Source: an uncultured Prevotella sp. (lineage in GTDB: Bacteria; Bacteroidota; Bacteroidia; Bacteroidales; Bacteroidaceae). From it: a stretch of 32,960 bases of DNA. The notes beneath the pieces are model-generated. The model made no database searches. It saw nothing but the letters and a program-made list of their open reading frames with translations, and was not told the DNA's origin. Shown piece after piece: positions 16,240 to 24,586 of the stretch. The number at the start of each line of letters is the position of its first letter. Position 1 is the stretch's first letter. A program made the translations under genes and the position numbers. The stretch is taken from NCBI GenBank assembly GCA_900543975.1, contig UQTI01000035.1, positions 1 to 32,960 on the forward strand, in the 5' to 3' direction.

Positions 16240-18153
16240 ATGAAAAAATTATTGACCGCTCTGCTTTTAGGAGGAACACTCGCTATGAACGCAGCACAGA
16301 AAATTGACCGCATAGAACCCACCAACTGGTATGTGGGAATGAAGAACCCGTCGGTTCAGCTGATGGTGTATGGCAAGGACATCCGCTCGGCCGAGGTGTC
16401 GACCAACTATCCCGGCGTGAAGATCGACTCGCTCGTGCGTCTCGACAGTCCCAACTATCTGCTCGTCTACATGAACATCAAGGACGCGCAGCCCGGCACC
16501 ATGAAGATCTGCTTCAAGACGGGCAAGAACAAGACCAACGTCAACTATGAGCTGAAGGCTCGCGACATGAAGGGCGAAGACCGTCAGGGCTTCACCAACG
16601 CCGACGTGCTCTACATGCTCATGCCCGACCGCTTCGCATCGAGCGGCAAGAACCTTGAGGTCAAGGGCCTCAACGCCTATAAGGTGGACCGCTCGCAGCC
16701 CTCGCTGCGTCACGGCGGCGACCTTGAGGGCTTGCGCCAGCACCTCGACTATTTCACTGAGCTCGGCGTGACAGCTCTCTGGTTCACGCCCGTGCTGGAG
16801 AACAACTCGCCCGACCACGGCAAGAGCAGCTCATATCATGGCTACGCCACAACCGACTATTATCGTGTGGACCCGCGCTTCGGATCAAACGCCGACTACC
16901 GCCGTCTGGTCGACGAGGCTCACCAGAAAGGTCTCAAGGTGGTCATGGACATGATCTTCAACCACTGTGGCTTTGAGCACCCCTGGGTCAAGGACCTGCC
17001 ATCGAAAGACTGGCTCAACACGCCCGAATGGCTCTACCCCGAGAACCAGAAATACACGGTCAAGACACAGACCATGGACGGCGAGCAGACAACCAACACC
17101 AAGTATCTGCAAACAAGCTACAAGCTCACACCTGTGCTCGACCCATACGCATCGAAGGTTGACCTCCACGAGACCGTGGACGGTTGGTTCGTACCGACCA
17201 TGCCTGACCTCAACCAGCGCAACGAGCATCTCATGACCTACCTCATACAGAACTCGGAGTGGTGGATAGAGACCGTGGGCATCGACGGCATCAGAATGGA
17301 CACCTACCCCTATGCCGACCGCAAGGGCATGGCTCGCTGGATGGAGGTGCTCAACAAGGAATATCCCAACTTCAACACCGTGGGCGAGACATGGGTAACA
17401 GAGCCTGCTTACACCGCAGCATGGCAGAAAGACTCGCCTCTGCAGAAGGAGAACTCTAACCTCAAAACCGTCATGGACTTCGCCTTCTTCGACCGCGTAA
17501 ACCAAGCCAAAAACGAGGAGACCGACGCATGGTGGAACGGCTTTAACCGCATCTACAATTCGCTCTGCTACGACTACCTCTATAAGGACCCGAGCCACGT
17601 CATGGCGTTCATCGAGAACCACGACACCGACCGTTTCCTCGGCGAGACACAAGACACGCTCGCCCTGAAGCAGGCTCTCGCCCTGCTGCTCACCGTGAAC
17701 CGCATTCCGCAGCTCTATTATGGCACCGAGGTGCTGATGAACGGCACAAAGCAGGTGACCGACGGCAACGTGCGCAAAGACTTCCCCGGCGGCTTCCCCG
17801 GCGACACCCACAGCTGCTTCACAACAGAGGGACGCACCAAGGCAGAGAACGACATGTTCCGCTGGACCGCCCGTCTGCTCCACTGGCGTCAGGGCAACGA
17901 GGTCATAACAAAGGGCAAGCAGACTCAGTTCATTCCGCAGAACGGCGTCTACGTTGTGGCACGCTCTTACAACGGCAAGAATGTCATGACCGTCATCAAC
18001 GGCACATCCAAGGCTGCCACCATGAAGGCTGAACGTTATGCCGAGATAATCGGCGACGCACAAGAGGCTACCAACATCCTCACCGGTCACAAGATAAACA
18101 TCAGCAAAGATGTAAAGCTTGCCCCAAGAGGTGTCATGGTGCTCGAATTTTAA
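16240..18153 (+). CDS. susA: SusA-like periplasmic neopullulanase / cyclomaltodextrinase (GH13)
   Basis: 637 aa. A signal peptide ends near AMNAAQ (about 15-20). It is followed by a cyclomaltodextrinase-type N-terminal beta domain (about 22-110; RIEPTNWYVGMKNPSVQLMVYG), a GH13 barrel (about 125-545) and a C-terminal beta domain. Catalytic residues are Asp354 (GIRMDTYPY), Glu383 (TVGETWV) and Asp462 (ENHDTDRF). Length and domain order match SusA of the Bacteroides sus locus, which cuts maltooligosaccharides and pullulan in the periplasm. Here it sits in the plus-strand malQ unit and not next to a GH97 susB, which is absent from the window. The exact product profile cannot be read from sequence. 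Confidence 0.9.
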   Translation: MKKLLTALLLGGTLAMNAAQKIDRIEPTNWYVGMKNPSVQLMVYGKDIRSAEVSTNYPGVKIDSLVRLDSPNYLLVYMNIKDAQPGTMKICFKTGKNKTNVNYELKARDMKGEDRQGFTNADVLYMLMPDRFASSGKNLEVKGLNAYKVDRSQPSLRHGGDLEGLRQHLDYFTELGVTALWFTPVLENNSPDHGKSSSYHGYATTDYYRVDPRFGSNADYRRLVDEAHQKGLKVVMDMIFNHCGFEHPWVKDLPSKDWLNTPEWLYPENQKYTVKTQTMDGEQTTNTKYLQTSYKLTPVLDPYASKVDLHETVDGWFVPTMPDLNQRNEHLMTYLIQNSEWWIETVGIDGIRMDTYPYADRKGMARWMEVLNKEYPNFNTVGETWVTEPAYTAAWQKDSPLQKENSNLKTVMDFAFFDRVNQAKNEETDAWWNGFNRIYNSLCYDYLYKDPSHVMAFIENHDTDRFLGETQDTLALKQALALLLTVNRIPQLYYGTEVLMNGTKQVTDGNVRKDFPGGFPGDTHSCFTTEGRTKAENDMFRWTARLLHWRQGNEVITKGKQTQFIPQNGVYVVARSYNGKNVMTVINGTSKAATMKAERYAEIIGDAQEATNILTGHKINISKDVKLAPRGVMVLEF

Positions 18154-18177
18154 AGACCACAAATAAACCAAATTACA

Positions 18178-18203
18178 GTTTCGCATGCTCCGGCATGCGA
18201 AAC
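18178..18203. other. Perfect 11-bp hairpin between the SusA-like and alpha-amylase genes
   Basis: GTTTCGCATGC (18178-18188) and GCATGCGAAAC (18193-18203) form a perfect stem with the 4-nt loop TCCG. Neither strand has a T-run after it, so it is unlikely to be a simple terminator. It fills much of the 71-bp intercistronic gap, 21 bp before the amylase start codon, and could affect mRNA processing or translation. Confidence 0.75.
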
Positions 18204-18224
18204 TTAACTAAAAAACATCACTAA

Positions 18225-20345
18225 ATGCTACTTTCAAATTTTACACACACACTGCAGAATCTGTCTACCTGCATATGCCGTAAGGGCAGAAGCCATGTGG
18301 CAAAGACCGCACTGGCTCTATCGGCGCTCACCATGCTCGCTCCAGCCAACGCCAGCGCACAGGGATGGCCCGCAAACTTCAAGGGCGTAATGCTCCAGGG
18401 GTTCTATTGGAACAGTTATTCGGACACCAACTGGTCAGTGCTGGAGAAACAGGCCGACGAGCTGTCTGAGTATTTTAAGCTTATATGGATACCGCAGAGC
18501 GGCTACTGTGGAGGTGGTCAGTCGATGGGCTACAACGACCTCTACTGGTTCAACAACTATAACAGCTCGTTCGGAACAGAGGCTCAGCTCCGCTCCATGA
18601 TCAAGACGTTCAAGGCTAAAGGGCTCGGAACCATTGCCGACGTGGTGATCAACCACCGCGGAACACTCACCAACTGGGTCGACTTCCCCGTAGAGACCTA
18701 CAACGGACAGACCTATAAGATGGAGTCGACCGACATCTGTGCCGACGACGATGGCGGCAAATGCAAGGCATGGGCCGACAAGAACGGCTACAAACTCAGC
18801 TCCAACAACGACACGGGCGAAAGCTGGGACGGCATGCGCGACCTCGACCACAACTCGTCAAACGTGCAGACCATCGTCAAGGCTTATCTCAACTTCCTGC
18901 TCAACGACCTTGGCTATGCCGGCTTCCGCTACGACATGGTGAAAGGCTACGACGGCAAGTTTACAGGCATATACAACAACGCCGCAAAGCCCACCTACTC
19001 GGTAGGCGAATATTGGGACGGCAACGCCAACACGGTGAAAAACTGGATGAACAAGACGAAGGTGGGCAACAGCATCATGTCAGGCGCTTTCGACTTCACC
19101 TTCCGCTATTCTTGCCGAGACGCTGCTAACGGCCAGAACTGGTCGAAGCTCGCCAACGGCGGCATCAACACCGACGACGCATACAAGCGCTATGCCGTGA
19201 CCTTCGTTGAGAACCACGACGTAGAGTATCGCTCAGAATCAGAGCCTCAGGACCCCATCAAGCGCGACACCGTGGCGGTGAACGCCTTCATGCTCGCCAT
19301 GCCCGGCACACCTTGCGTCTTCCTGAAACACTGGCAAGACTGCAAGAACGACATCAAGAACATGATCTTGCTGCGCAACCTCGTGGGCATAAGCAATACC
19401 AGCTCTTGGACAAAGAAATCAAGCAACAACAACATCTACGTCGTTGAGACAACAGGCGACAACGGCAAGCTCCTGGCTGCCGTGGGCAAGCTTGCCAACA
19501 AATACACCCTTGCGGGCTACGCTCTCGCTGCCGAAGGTCACCACTGGCGCTACCTCCTCCCCGCAAGCAGTGAGATGGCATGGCCCTCGCTGCCCTCAGG
19601 CACCTACTATGACGAGTCGCTGCGCACAACCCTCCGCGCCATCTCTACCAACAGCTCGGCAAAACTTGTCTACACCACCGACGGCACAGAACCTACCGCC
19701 ACTAACGGCAAGCAGGTGAGCAACGGCGCAATAGTGAAGATTCCCGAAGGCATCATCACGTTCAAGGTGGGTCTGCTCTCAAACGGCAAGGTTACAGGCG
19801 TGCAGACACGCTCTTACAACCACGCCAAATTTAACGCCTACGACATCAAGGTCTATTTGAATGTAGACAAGGTGGGCTGGACAAAGATTAACCGTTGGTC
19901 ATGGGGTGGCGACGGTAGCCACGCCTCCGTTAAGGCATGGCCCGGCGATCCAATGACAACCACCACGACCATCGCAGGAAAGAAGTGGTATGAGTATGCC
20001 ACAAGCATCAACACCTCAACCGACGAGGTGAGCTTCGTGTTCAGCACAGGCACTGGCGATCCCCAGACCGTGGACGTGCCACAAGTAAAGCACACCACAT
20101 ATCTGGAGGTTCAGAACGAGAAGAGCGGCGACAAATATATGGTTAAGGACGTGACCGAGCAGATAACATCGGGGGTTAACGCCATCGTTGCCGACAACGC
20201 CGCAGCCACCGCACCTACACACGTTGTTGCCCTCGACGGCCGCACCGTGCGCACCTTCAGCAAGCATGTATCTACCGAGGAGGCCACATCAGTTCTTCCC
20301 GCCGGTCTTTACATCGTGAACGGCAAGAAGGTTGTTGTAGAATAA
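18225..20345 (+). CDS. Secreted alpha-amylase (GH13) with CBM26-like domain and type IX sorting-like tail
   Basis: 706 aa. Catalytic residues of the GH13 barrel (about 48-440) are Asp237 (GFRYDMVKGY), Glu262 (SVGEYWDG) and Asp332 (ENHDVEYR). Then come a chitobiase-C-terminal-like domain (about 455-530; LVYTTDGTEPTATNGK), a starch-binding CBM26-like domain (about 537-630; YDIKVYLNVDKVGW, WPGDPM) and a C-terminal stretch with LPAGLYIVNGKKVVV, which resembles type IX sorting domains. A signal peptide ends at NASAQG (about 43-47) but has an unusually long N-region. The in-frame GTG at 18297 would give a standard signal beginning with AKTALALSALTML. It is not a lipoprotein, unlike SusG. It should start starch breakdown at or outside the surface, as the last gene before a strong terminator. 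Confidence 0.92.
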   Translation: MLLSNFTHTLQNLSTCICRKGRSHVAKTALALSALTMLAPANASAQGWPANFKGVMLQGFYWNSYSDTNWSVLEKQADELSEYFKLIWIPQSGYCGGGQSMGYNDLYWFNNYNSSFGTEAQLRSMIKTFKAKGLGTIADVVINHRGTLTNWVDFPVETYNGQTYKMESTDICADDDGGKCKAWADKNGYKLSSNNDTGESWDGMRDLDHNSSNVQTIVKAYLNFLLNDLGYAGFRYDMVKGYDGKFTGIYNNAAKPTYSVGEYWDGNANTVKNWMNKTKVGNSIMSGAFDFTFRYSCRDAANGQNWSKLANGGINTDDAYKRYAVTFVENHDVEYRSESEPQDPIKRDTVAVNAFMLAMPGTPCVFLKHWQDCKNDIKNMILLRNLVGISNTSSWTKKSSNNNIYVVETTGDNGKLLAAVGKLANKYTLAGYALAAEGHHWRYLLPASSEMAWPSLPSGTYYDESLRTTLRAISTNSSAKLVYTTDGTEPTATNGKQVSNGAIVKIPEGIITFKVGLLSNGKVTGVQTRSYNHAKFNAYDIKVYLNVDKVGWTKINRWSWGGDGSHASVKAWPGDPMTTTTTIAGKKWYEYATSINTSTDEVSFVFSTGTGDPQTVDVPQVKHTTYLEVQNEKSGDKYMVKDVTEQITSGVNAIVADNAAATAPTHVVALDGRTVRTFSKHVSTEEATSVLPAGLYIVNGKKVVVE

Positions 20346-20357
20346 TCTATCAGCCAT

Positions 20358-20446
20358 AACAGGCTGTCAAGCCTCAACAGCTTGTCAAGCCTCAACAGCT
20401 TATCAAGCCTCAACAGCTTCTCAGCCTCAACAGCTTGTCAAGCCTC
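20358..20446. repeat. Five tandem 17-18-bp repeats in the 3' UTR of the amylase gene
   Basis: Units start at 20358, 20376, 20394, 20412 and 20429, with consensus AACAGCTTGTCAAGCCTC. A sixth partial copy follows. The consensus contains the interrupted palindrome GCTTG-T-CAAGC, so the RNA could form a row of tiny stems. The array begins 12 bp after the stop codon and precedes the terminator. Confidence 0.9.
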
Positions 20447-20503
20447 AACAGGTTCACAAACAAGAGTTTTGAATAACACATCATCATACGTTAAAACAAT
20501 TCG

Positions 20504-20542
20504 GCCCGTTTCGAGAAGTGATTCTGGAAACGGGCATTTTTT
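20504..20542 (+). terminator. Rho-independent terminator of the malQ-amylase operon
   Basis: GCCCGTTTC (20504-20512) and GAAACGGGC (20527-20535) form a perfect 9-bp stem, followed by A and a run of six T (20537-20542). It ends the plus-strand glycoside hydrolase unit. Confidence 0.88.
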
Positions 20543-20698
20543 GTCGCAAATCAGCGGCAACAACCTTAGTTTTTGTCGCAAATCAGTGGCAACAAGCCCT
20601 CATTTTTGTTGCAAATCAGTGGCAACAAGCCCTCATTTTTGTCGCAAATCAGCGGCAACAAGCCTCATTTTTGTCGCAAATCAGCGGCAACAAGCCTT
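20539..20698. repeat. Five tandem 32-33-bp repeats upstream of the first ATPase gene
   Basis: The core GTCGCAAATCAG or GTTGCAAATCAG begins at 20543, 20575, 20608, 20641 and 20673, so the period is 32 or 33 bp. Each unit runs from a T-rich TTTTGTYGC to GGCAACAAGCC. TTGTYGC and GCAACAA are near-inverted repeats 9 nt apart. Copies vary at only a few positions. Non-repeated bases between cores are too few to be CRISPR spacers. Confidence 0.9.
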
Positions 20699-20723
20699 AT
20701 CATTAGCTTATCGTAAAACAAAG

Positions 20724-20807
20724 TTCGTGTAAAAAAGTGTAGACAAGCGCCAAAAGATCGTGTAAAAAAGTGTGGCAAAAGTTTGAAAGTTCGTGTAAAA
20801 AAGTGTA
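20724..20807. repeat. Three 33-bp-spaced repeats embedded in the first ATPase promoter
   Basis: CGTGTAAAAAAGTGT begins at 20726, 20759 and 20792, exactly 33 bp apart each time. The sequence between copies is not conserved. The last copy fills the spacer between the -33 (20782-20785) and -7 (20806-20813) of the ATPase gene, so the array looks like a set of binding sites. Confidence 0.85.
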
Positions 20808-20813
20808 TCTTCG
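20782..20813 (+). promoter_or_regulatory. Promoter of the first DUF4143 ATPase gene
   Basis: TTTG (20782-20785), 20 bp, then TATCTTCG (20806-20813), one base off TAnnTTTG. It lies 60 bp before the start codon. A 15-bp repeat occupies the spacer. Confidence 0.6.
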
Positions 20814-20873
20814 CGGTTAAAAGTGAGCGATATTCGCTGTTTCACAGCAAGTTAAACTATAAAACCCCACAAG

Positions 20874-22163
20874 ATGAAGCGAACAATAATATCACAACTA
20901 AAAAAATGGAAGGAGAACCCTTTCCGCAAACCTCTCATTCTTACAGGAGCACGACAGGTAGGAAAGACATATATCTTGAAAGAATTTGGAGCGCAAGAAT
21001 ATGAAAACGTGGCATACATCAACTGCGACGGCAACTCAGAGATTGCTGACATCTTTGCCGACGACTACGACATGCGACGCGTGCTCATGGTCATTGGAGC
21101 CATAAGCAAACAACCCATCATGGCAGGCAAAACGCTTATTATCCTTGATGAGATACAAGAGCTGCGCAAGGGCATAACGTCATTAAAATATTTCTGTGAG
21201 AATGCGCCCGAATATCACGTTGCAGTGGCGGGCTCTCTCCTTGGCGTCGCCATGCACCAAGGCGAGTCAGCACCTGTGGGCAAAGTTGACATTCTGCGCC
21301 TGTTCCCCATGACGTTTGAAGAATTTCTCATGGCAAAAGGCGACGACCAACTGCTACAGATTTTAAGGAGCAAAGATTGGAAAACCATAACAATGCTACA
21401 TGAGAGCCTCACAAAAGCGTTAAGAGAATATTACTTCGTTGGAGGCATGCCTGAAGCCGTTAAGACCTATCTCGCCACCAACGATGCCAACGCTGTGCGC
21501 ACGGTGCAAGACAACATTCTCTTTGTCTACCGCAGCGACATGTCGAAGCATGTTAGCCCCAACGAGGCAACCCGCATAAGCATGGTGTGGCAGTCGGTGC
21601 CGTCGCAGCTTGCAAAAGAAAACAAAAAGTTTATATATGGTGCGGTGAGAGAAGGGGCACGCGCCAAAGATTTTGAAATGGCCATACAGTGGCTCGTTGA
21701 TGCCGGACTGGTATATCGCATTTCAAGGGTAAGAGATGTAGGCATGCCTCTCAAGTTTTACGAAGACTTGACGGCGTTCAAACTGTTTCTTCTCGATGTC
21801 GGTTTGTTGGGCGCTCTGAGCGAGATGGAACCGTCGCAGATGCTTATCTCAAACAAGGCGATGACAGAGAGCATGGGGGCCTTCACCGAAAACTACGTCC
21901 TGTGTCAGCTCATGAGCATGGAGAACATGCATGTCTATTATTTCAGCAGAGACGACTCGCGTTTGGAGATCGATTTCCTCACGCAGCACCACGGCACCAT
22001 AACGCCCGTTGAGGTGAAAGCTGAGGAAAACCTTCGCTCCAAGTCGCTCCGCACTTTCGTTGAAGCACATAACGGCATGAAAGGTCTTCGCTTCTCCATG
22101 TCACCATATAAAGACCAAGAATGGATGACCAATGTTCCTCTCTATGCCGCAGGGGTGGAATGA
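20874..22163 (+). CDS. AAA-family ATPase with DUF4143 domain and intact PD-(D/E)xK-like motif
   Basis: 429 aa. Walker A is GARQVGKT (about 25-32) and Walker B is LIILDEIQ (about 88-95). A DUF4143 region (about 195-385) follows. It ends in an EIDFL...PVEVKA pattern (about 366-383), which resembles the acidic and E-x-K positions of PD-(D/E)xK nuclease folds. Such ATPases are frequent, often in many copies, in Bacteroidales genomes and their role is not known. The start at 20874 is an ATG just downstream of a plausible promoter. No partner gene lies in the same unit, as priA follows 102 bp later with its own -7 element. It is the first of two family members here and only distantly similar to the one at 24587-25876. 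Confidence 0.88.
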   Translation: MKRTIISQLKKWKENPFRKPLILTGARQVGKTYILKEFGAQEYENVAYINCDGNSEIADIFADDYDMRRVLMVIGAISKQPIMAGKTLIILDEIQELRKGITSLKYFCENAPEYHVAVAGSLLGVAMHQGESAPVGKVDILRLFPMTFEEFLMAKGDDQLLQILRSKDWKTITMLHESLTKALREYYFVGGMPEAVKTYLATNDANAVRTVQDNILFVYRSDMSKHVSPNEATRISMVWQSVPSQLAKENKKFIYGAVREGARAKDFEMAIQWLVDAGLVYRISRVRDVGMPLKFYEDLTAFKLFLLDVGLLGALSEMEPSQMLISNKAMTESMGAFTENYVLCQLMSMENMHVYYFSRDDSRLEIDFLTQHHGTITPVEVKAEENLRSKSLRTFVEAHNGMKGLRFSMSPYKDQEWMTNVPLYAAGVE

Positions 22164-22206
22164 TGATTATTTGCTGGAAAACCGAGGAAAGACAGGATTA
22201 AATGTG

Positions 22207-22214
22207 TAATTTTG
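22207..22214 (+). promoter_or_regulatory. Predicted priA promoter, -7 element
   Basis: TAATTTTG matches TAnnTTTG exactly, 51 bp before the ATG at 22266. It overlaps the upstream in-frame TTG at 22212, which argues against that codon being the start. No good -33 is seen at normal spacing. Confidence 0.5.
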
Positions 22215-22265
22215 CAGAACGCAACGAATAATGCTCTGCAAAAGAACTTTGAGATAAAAATAACA

Positions 22266-24536
22266 ATGAGATATGTAGATGTCATCTTGCCGCTGCCGCT
22301 CGACGGACTGTTCACCTACACCTTGCCCGACGCTTTGGAGGACAAGGTGCAGGCGGGCATGCGCGTGCTCGTGCCGTTAGGAAGGTCGAAGACATACACC
22401 GCCATGGTGCTGCGACTGCACGACCAGGAGCCGGCGTTCAAGACCCGTGAGGTGCTGCAGGTGCTCGACACACAACCCATGCTGCTCGCGGAGCAGATGC
22501 GTCTGTGGCAGTGGGTTGCCGACTATTATATGTCGCCTTTAGGCGATGTGTTCAAGACGGCGCTGCCACCAGGACTGAAGTCGGAGGATGGCTACCGCCC
22601 ACGCAAGGAGACGTATGTTGCGCTGGGCGAGAACTATCGCTCGGAACAGGCGCTCCACATTGCGCTCTCCATGCTGCGCAAGGGCTTGAAGCAGCACCAG
22701 ACGTTCATAACCTATCTCTCGCTGAGCCATTGGGACACCATTGAAGGCACAGCGACGGCGGAGCCTGTGGTGGAGATAACGAAGGAGGAGCTCATGAACG
22801 AGAGCCACTGCTCGGCGGCGGTGCTCAAGGCGCTGCTCGACCGCAAGCTGCTCTACACCTACGAGCGCGAGGTCGGCCGGCTGAACGATGGTGGCGAGGA
22901 GCACCGCGAGAACATAAAACGCCTCAACGACGCACAAGAAGATGCCTACAACAAGATTGTGGTGCAGATGATGCGCAAGAACGTGGTGTTGCTGCACGGC
23001 GTGACATCGAGCGGAAAGACAGAGATCTACATTCACCTCATAGACAAGGCGTTGAACGAGGGCAAGCAGGTGCTCTACCTGCTGCCCGAGATTGCGCTCA
23101 CGGTGCAGACGACGACGCGCCTGAGGCATGTGTTTGGCGACCGTCTGGGCATCTACCACTCAAAATATTCGGATGCCGAGCGTGTGGAGATATGGAAGAA
23201 GCAGCTCTCTGACACGCCCTATGACATAATTCTCGGTGCCCGCTCGGCTGTGTGGCTGCCGTTCCAACGGTTAGGACTGGTGATCATTGACGAGGAGCAC
23301 GAGTCGTCGTTCAAGCAGCAGGACCCTGCCCCACGCTACCACGCACGGTCGGCTGCCATTGTGCTGGCTTCGATGTATGGGGCGAAGACGCTGCTCGGCA
23401 CCGCCACACCATCGGCGGAGAGCTACTATAACGCAACCACGGGCAAGTATGGCTTGGTTAAGCTCACCACACGCTACAAGGGCATTGAGCTGCCAGAGAT
23501 AAGGGTGGTGAACGTGAAGGATCTGCGCCACCGCAAGATCATGCGCGGGCCGTTCTCGCCCGACCTGTTGGCTGCCATGCGACAGGCGCTGGACGAGAAG
23601 AAACAGGTCATCTTGTTCCAAAACCGAAGGGGCTTTGCGCCGATGGTAGAGTGTAACGTGTGCGGATGGGTGCCTAAATGTAAAAACTGTGACGTCAGCC
23701 TGACGCTGCACAAGAACACGAACCTGATGACCTGCCACTATTGTGGCTACACTTACGCCGTGCCAAAGATGTGTCCCAACTGTGAGAGCACGGATCTGAG
23801 AAGCCGCGGCTTCGGAACGGAGAAGATTGAAGACCTGATAAGCGAACTGTTTCCTGAGGCACGCGTGGCACGAATGGACCTCGACACCACCCGCACGCGC
23901 AACGCCTACGAACGACTGATAGGCGAGTTTTCGGCAGGAAAGACCGACATTCTTATCGGCACGCAGATGATAAGCAAGGGGCTCGACTTTGACAACGTGA
24001 GCGTGGTGGGCATACTGGATGCCGACTCAATGCTCAACTATCCCGACTTCCGTGCCTATGAGCACGCCTTCATGATGATGGCTCAGGTGAGCGGACGAGC
24101 AGGACGCAAGGGGCAGCGCGGACTGGTGCTCTTGCAGACGAAGAACGCTGATCTGCCGGTCATTGACCAGGTGGTGAGAAACGACTATGAGGGTTTCTTA
24201 CAGGCGCTGATGGAGGAGCGCCAGCTCTTCCACTATCCCCCGTTCTACCATCTCGTCTATGTGTTCATGAAGCATCGCGACGACCACACGGTAGAGTCGG
24301 CATCAATAGAGCTGGCAGGCCGTCTGCGATCCTTCCTCGGCACACGCATTCTCGGTCCCGACAAACCCGCCGTGGCTCGCGTGAAGGAGCTGAACATTCG
24401 CAAGATCGTGATAAAACTGGAGAACCAGATAGACCTCGCAAAGGTGCGCCTGTGCCTGAAACAGCAACAGGCAGAGCTGATGAAAGACAAGCGCTATGGT
24501 GCCTTGCAGGTCTACTATGATGTGGACCCGCTATAA
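22266..24536 (+). CDS. priA: Primosomal protein N' (replication restart helicase PriA)
   Basis: 756 aa from the ATG at 22266. The frame extends to a TTG at 22212, but that codon lies inside the predicted -7 element, and MRYVDVILPLPL is the usual family start. The order is a 3' DNA-binding domain (about 1-105), winged helix, helicase core with Walker A GVTSSGKT (245-252) and DEEH box (VIIDEEHESSF), a zinc-binding insert with eight cysteines (CNVCGW, CKNC, CHYCGY, CPNC), then motifs V and VI (GTQMISKGLDFDNV, QVSGRAGRKGQRG) and a C-terminal domain. PriA loads the replisome at stalled forks. It is convergent with the second ATPase gene, with a shared strong terminator between them. Confidence 0.97.
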   Translation: MRYVDVILPLPLDGLFTYTLPDALEDKVQAGMRVLVPLGRSKTYTAMVLRLHDQEPAFKTREVLQVLDTQPMLLAEQMRLWQWVADYYMSPLGDVFKTALPPGLKSEDGYRPRKETYVALGENYRSEQALHIALSMLRKGLKQHQTFITYLSLSHWDTIEGTATAEPVVEITKEELMNESHCSAAVLKALLDRKLLYTYEREVGRLNDGGEEHRENIKRLNDAQEDAYNKIVVQMMRKNVVLLHGVTSSGKTEIYIHLIDKALNEGKQVLYLLPEIALTVQTTTRLRHVFGDRLGIYHSKYSDAERVEIWKKQLSDTPYDIILGARSAVWLPFQRLGLVIIDEEHESSFKQQDPAPRYHARSAAIVLASMYGAKTLLGTATPSAESYYNATTGKYGLVKLTTRYKGIELPEIRVVNVKDLRHRKIMRGPFSPDLLAAMRQALDEKKQVILFQNRRGFAPMVECNVCGWVPKCKNCDVSLTLHKNTNLMTCHYCGYTYAVPKMCPNCESTDLRSRGFGTEKIEDLISELFPEARVARMDLDTTRTRNAYERLIGEFSAGKTDILIGTQMISKGLDFDNVSVVGILDADSMLNYPDFRAYEHAFMMMAQVSGRAGRKGQRGLVLLQTKNADLPVIDQVVRNDYEGFLQALMEERQLFHYPPFYHLVYVFMKHRDDHTVESASIELAGRLRSFLGTRILGPDKPAVARVKELNIRKIVIKLENQIDLAKVRLCLKQQQAELMKDKRYGALQVYYDVDPL

Positions 24537-24537
24537 G

Positions 24538-24578
24538 AAAGGGAGGGATGTTGCCCAGACAGCAACATCCCTCCCTTT
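24538..24578. terminator. Bidirectional terminator between priA and the second ATPase gene
   Basis: A perfect 17-bp stem: AAAGGGAGGGATGTTGC (24538-24554) pairs with its complement at 24562-24578 around a 7-nt loop. A T-rich stretch lies beyond the stem on the plus strand, and the A-rich left arm gives terminal T residues on the minus strand. It starts one base after the priA stop codon and ends 8 bp from the stop codon of the convergent gene. Confidence 0.9.
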
Positions 24579-24586
24579 CATTATTT

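Noticed and set aside
16885..18186. 433-aa open frame on the minus strand opposite the SusA-like gene
   Set aside because: It is antisense to a gene with all GH13 catalytic motifs, has an unnatural Val/His/Leu/Cys-rich composition and no recognisable domain. It is a codon-bias shadow.
18178..18203. Hairpin as a terminator between the SusA-like and amylase genes
   Set aside because: There is no T-run on either strand and no new promoter before the amylase gene, so read-through is more likely.
20539..20698. CRISPR array
   Set aside because: Repeats are 32-33 bp from start to start with almost no variable sequence between them, and no cas genes are present. It is a tandem repeat.
22212..22265. 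TTG start for PriA 18 codons upstream
   Set aside because: The TTG is inside an exact TAnnTTTG -7 element, and the family normally begins at MRYVDVILPLPL.
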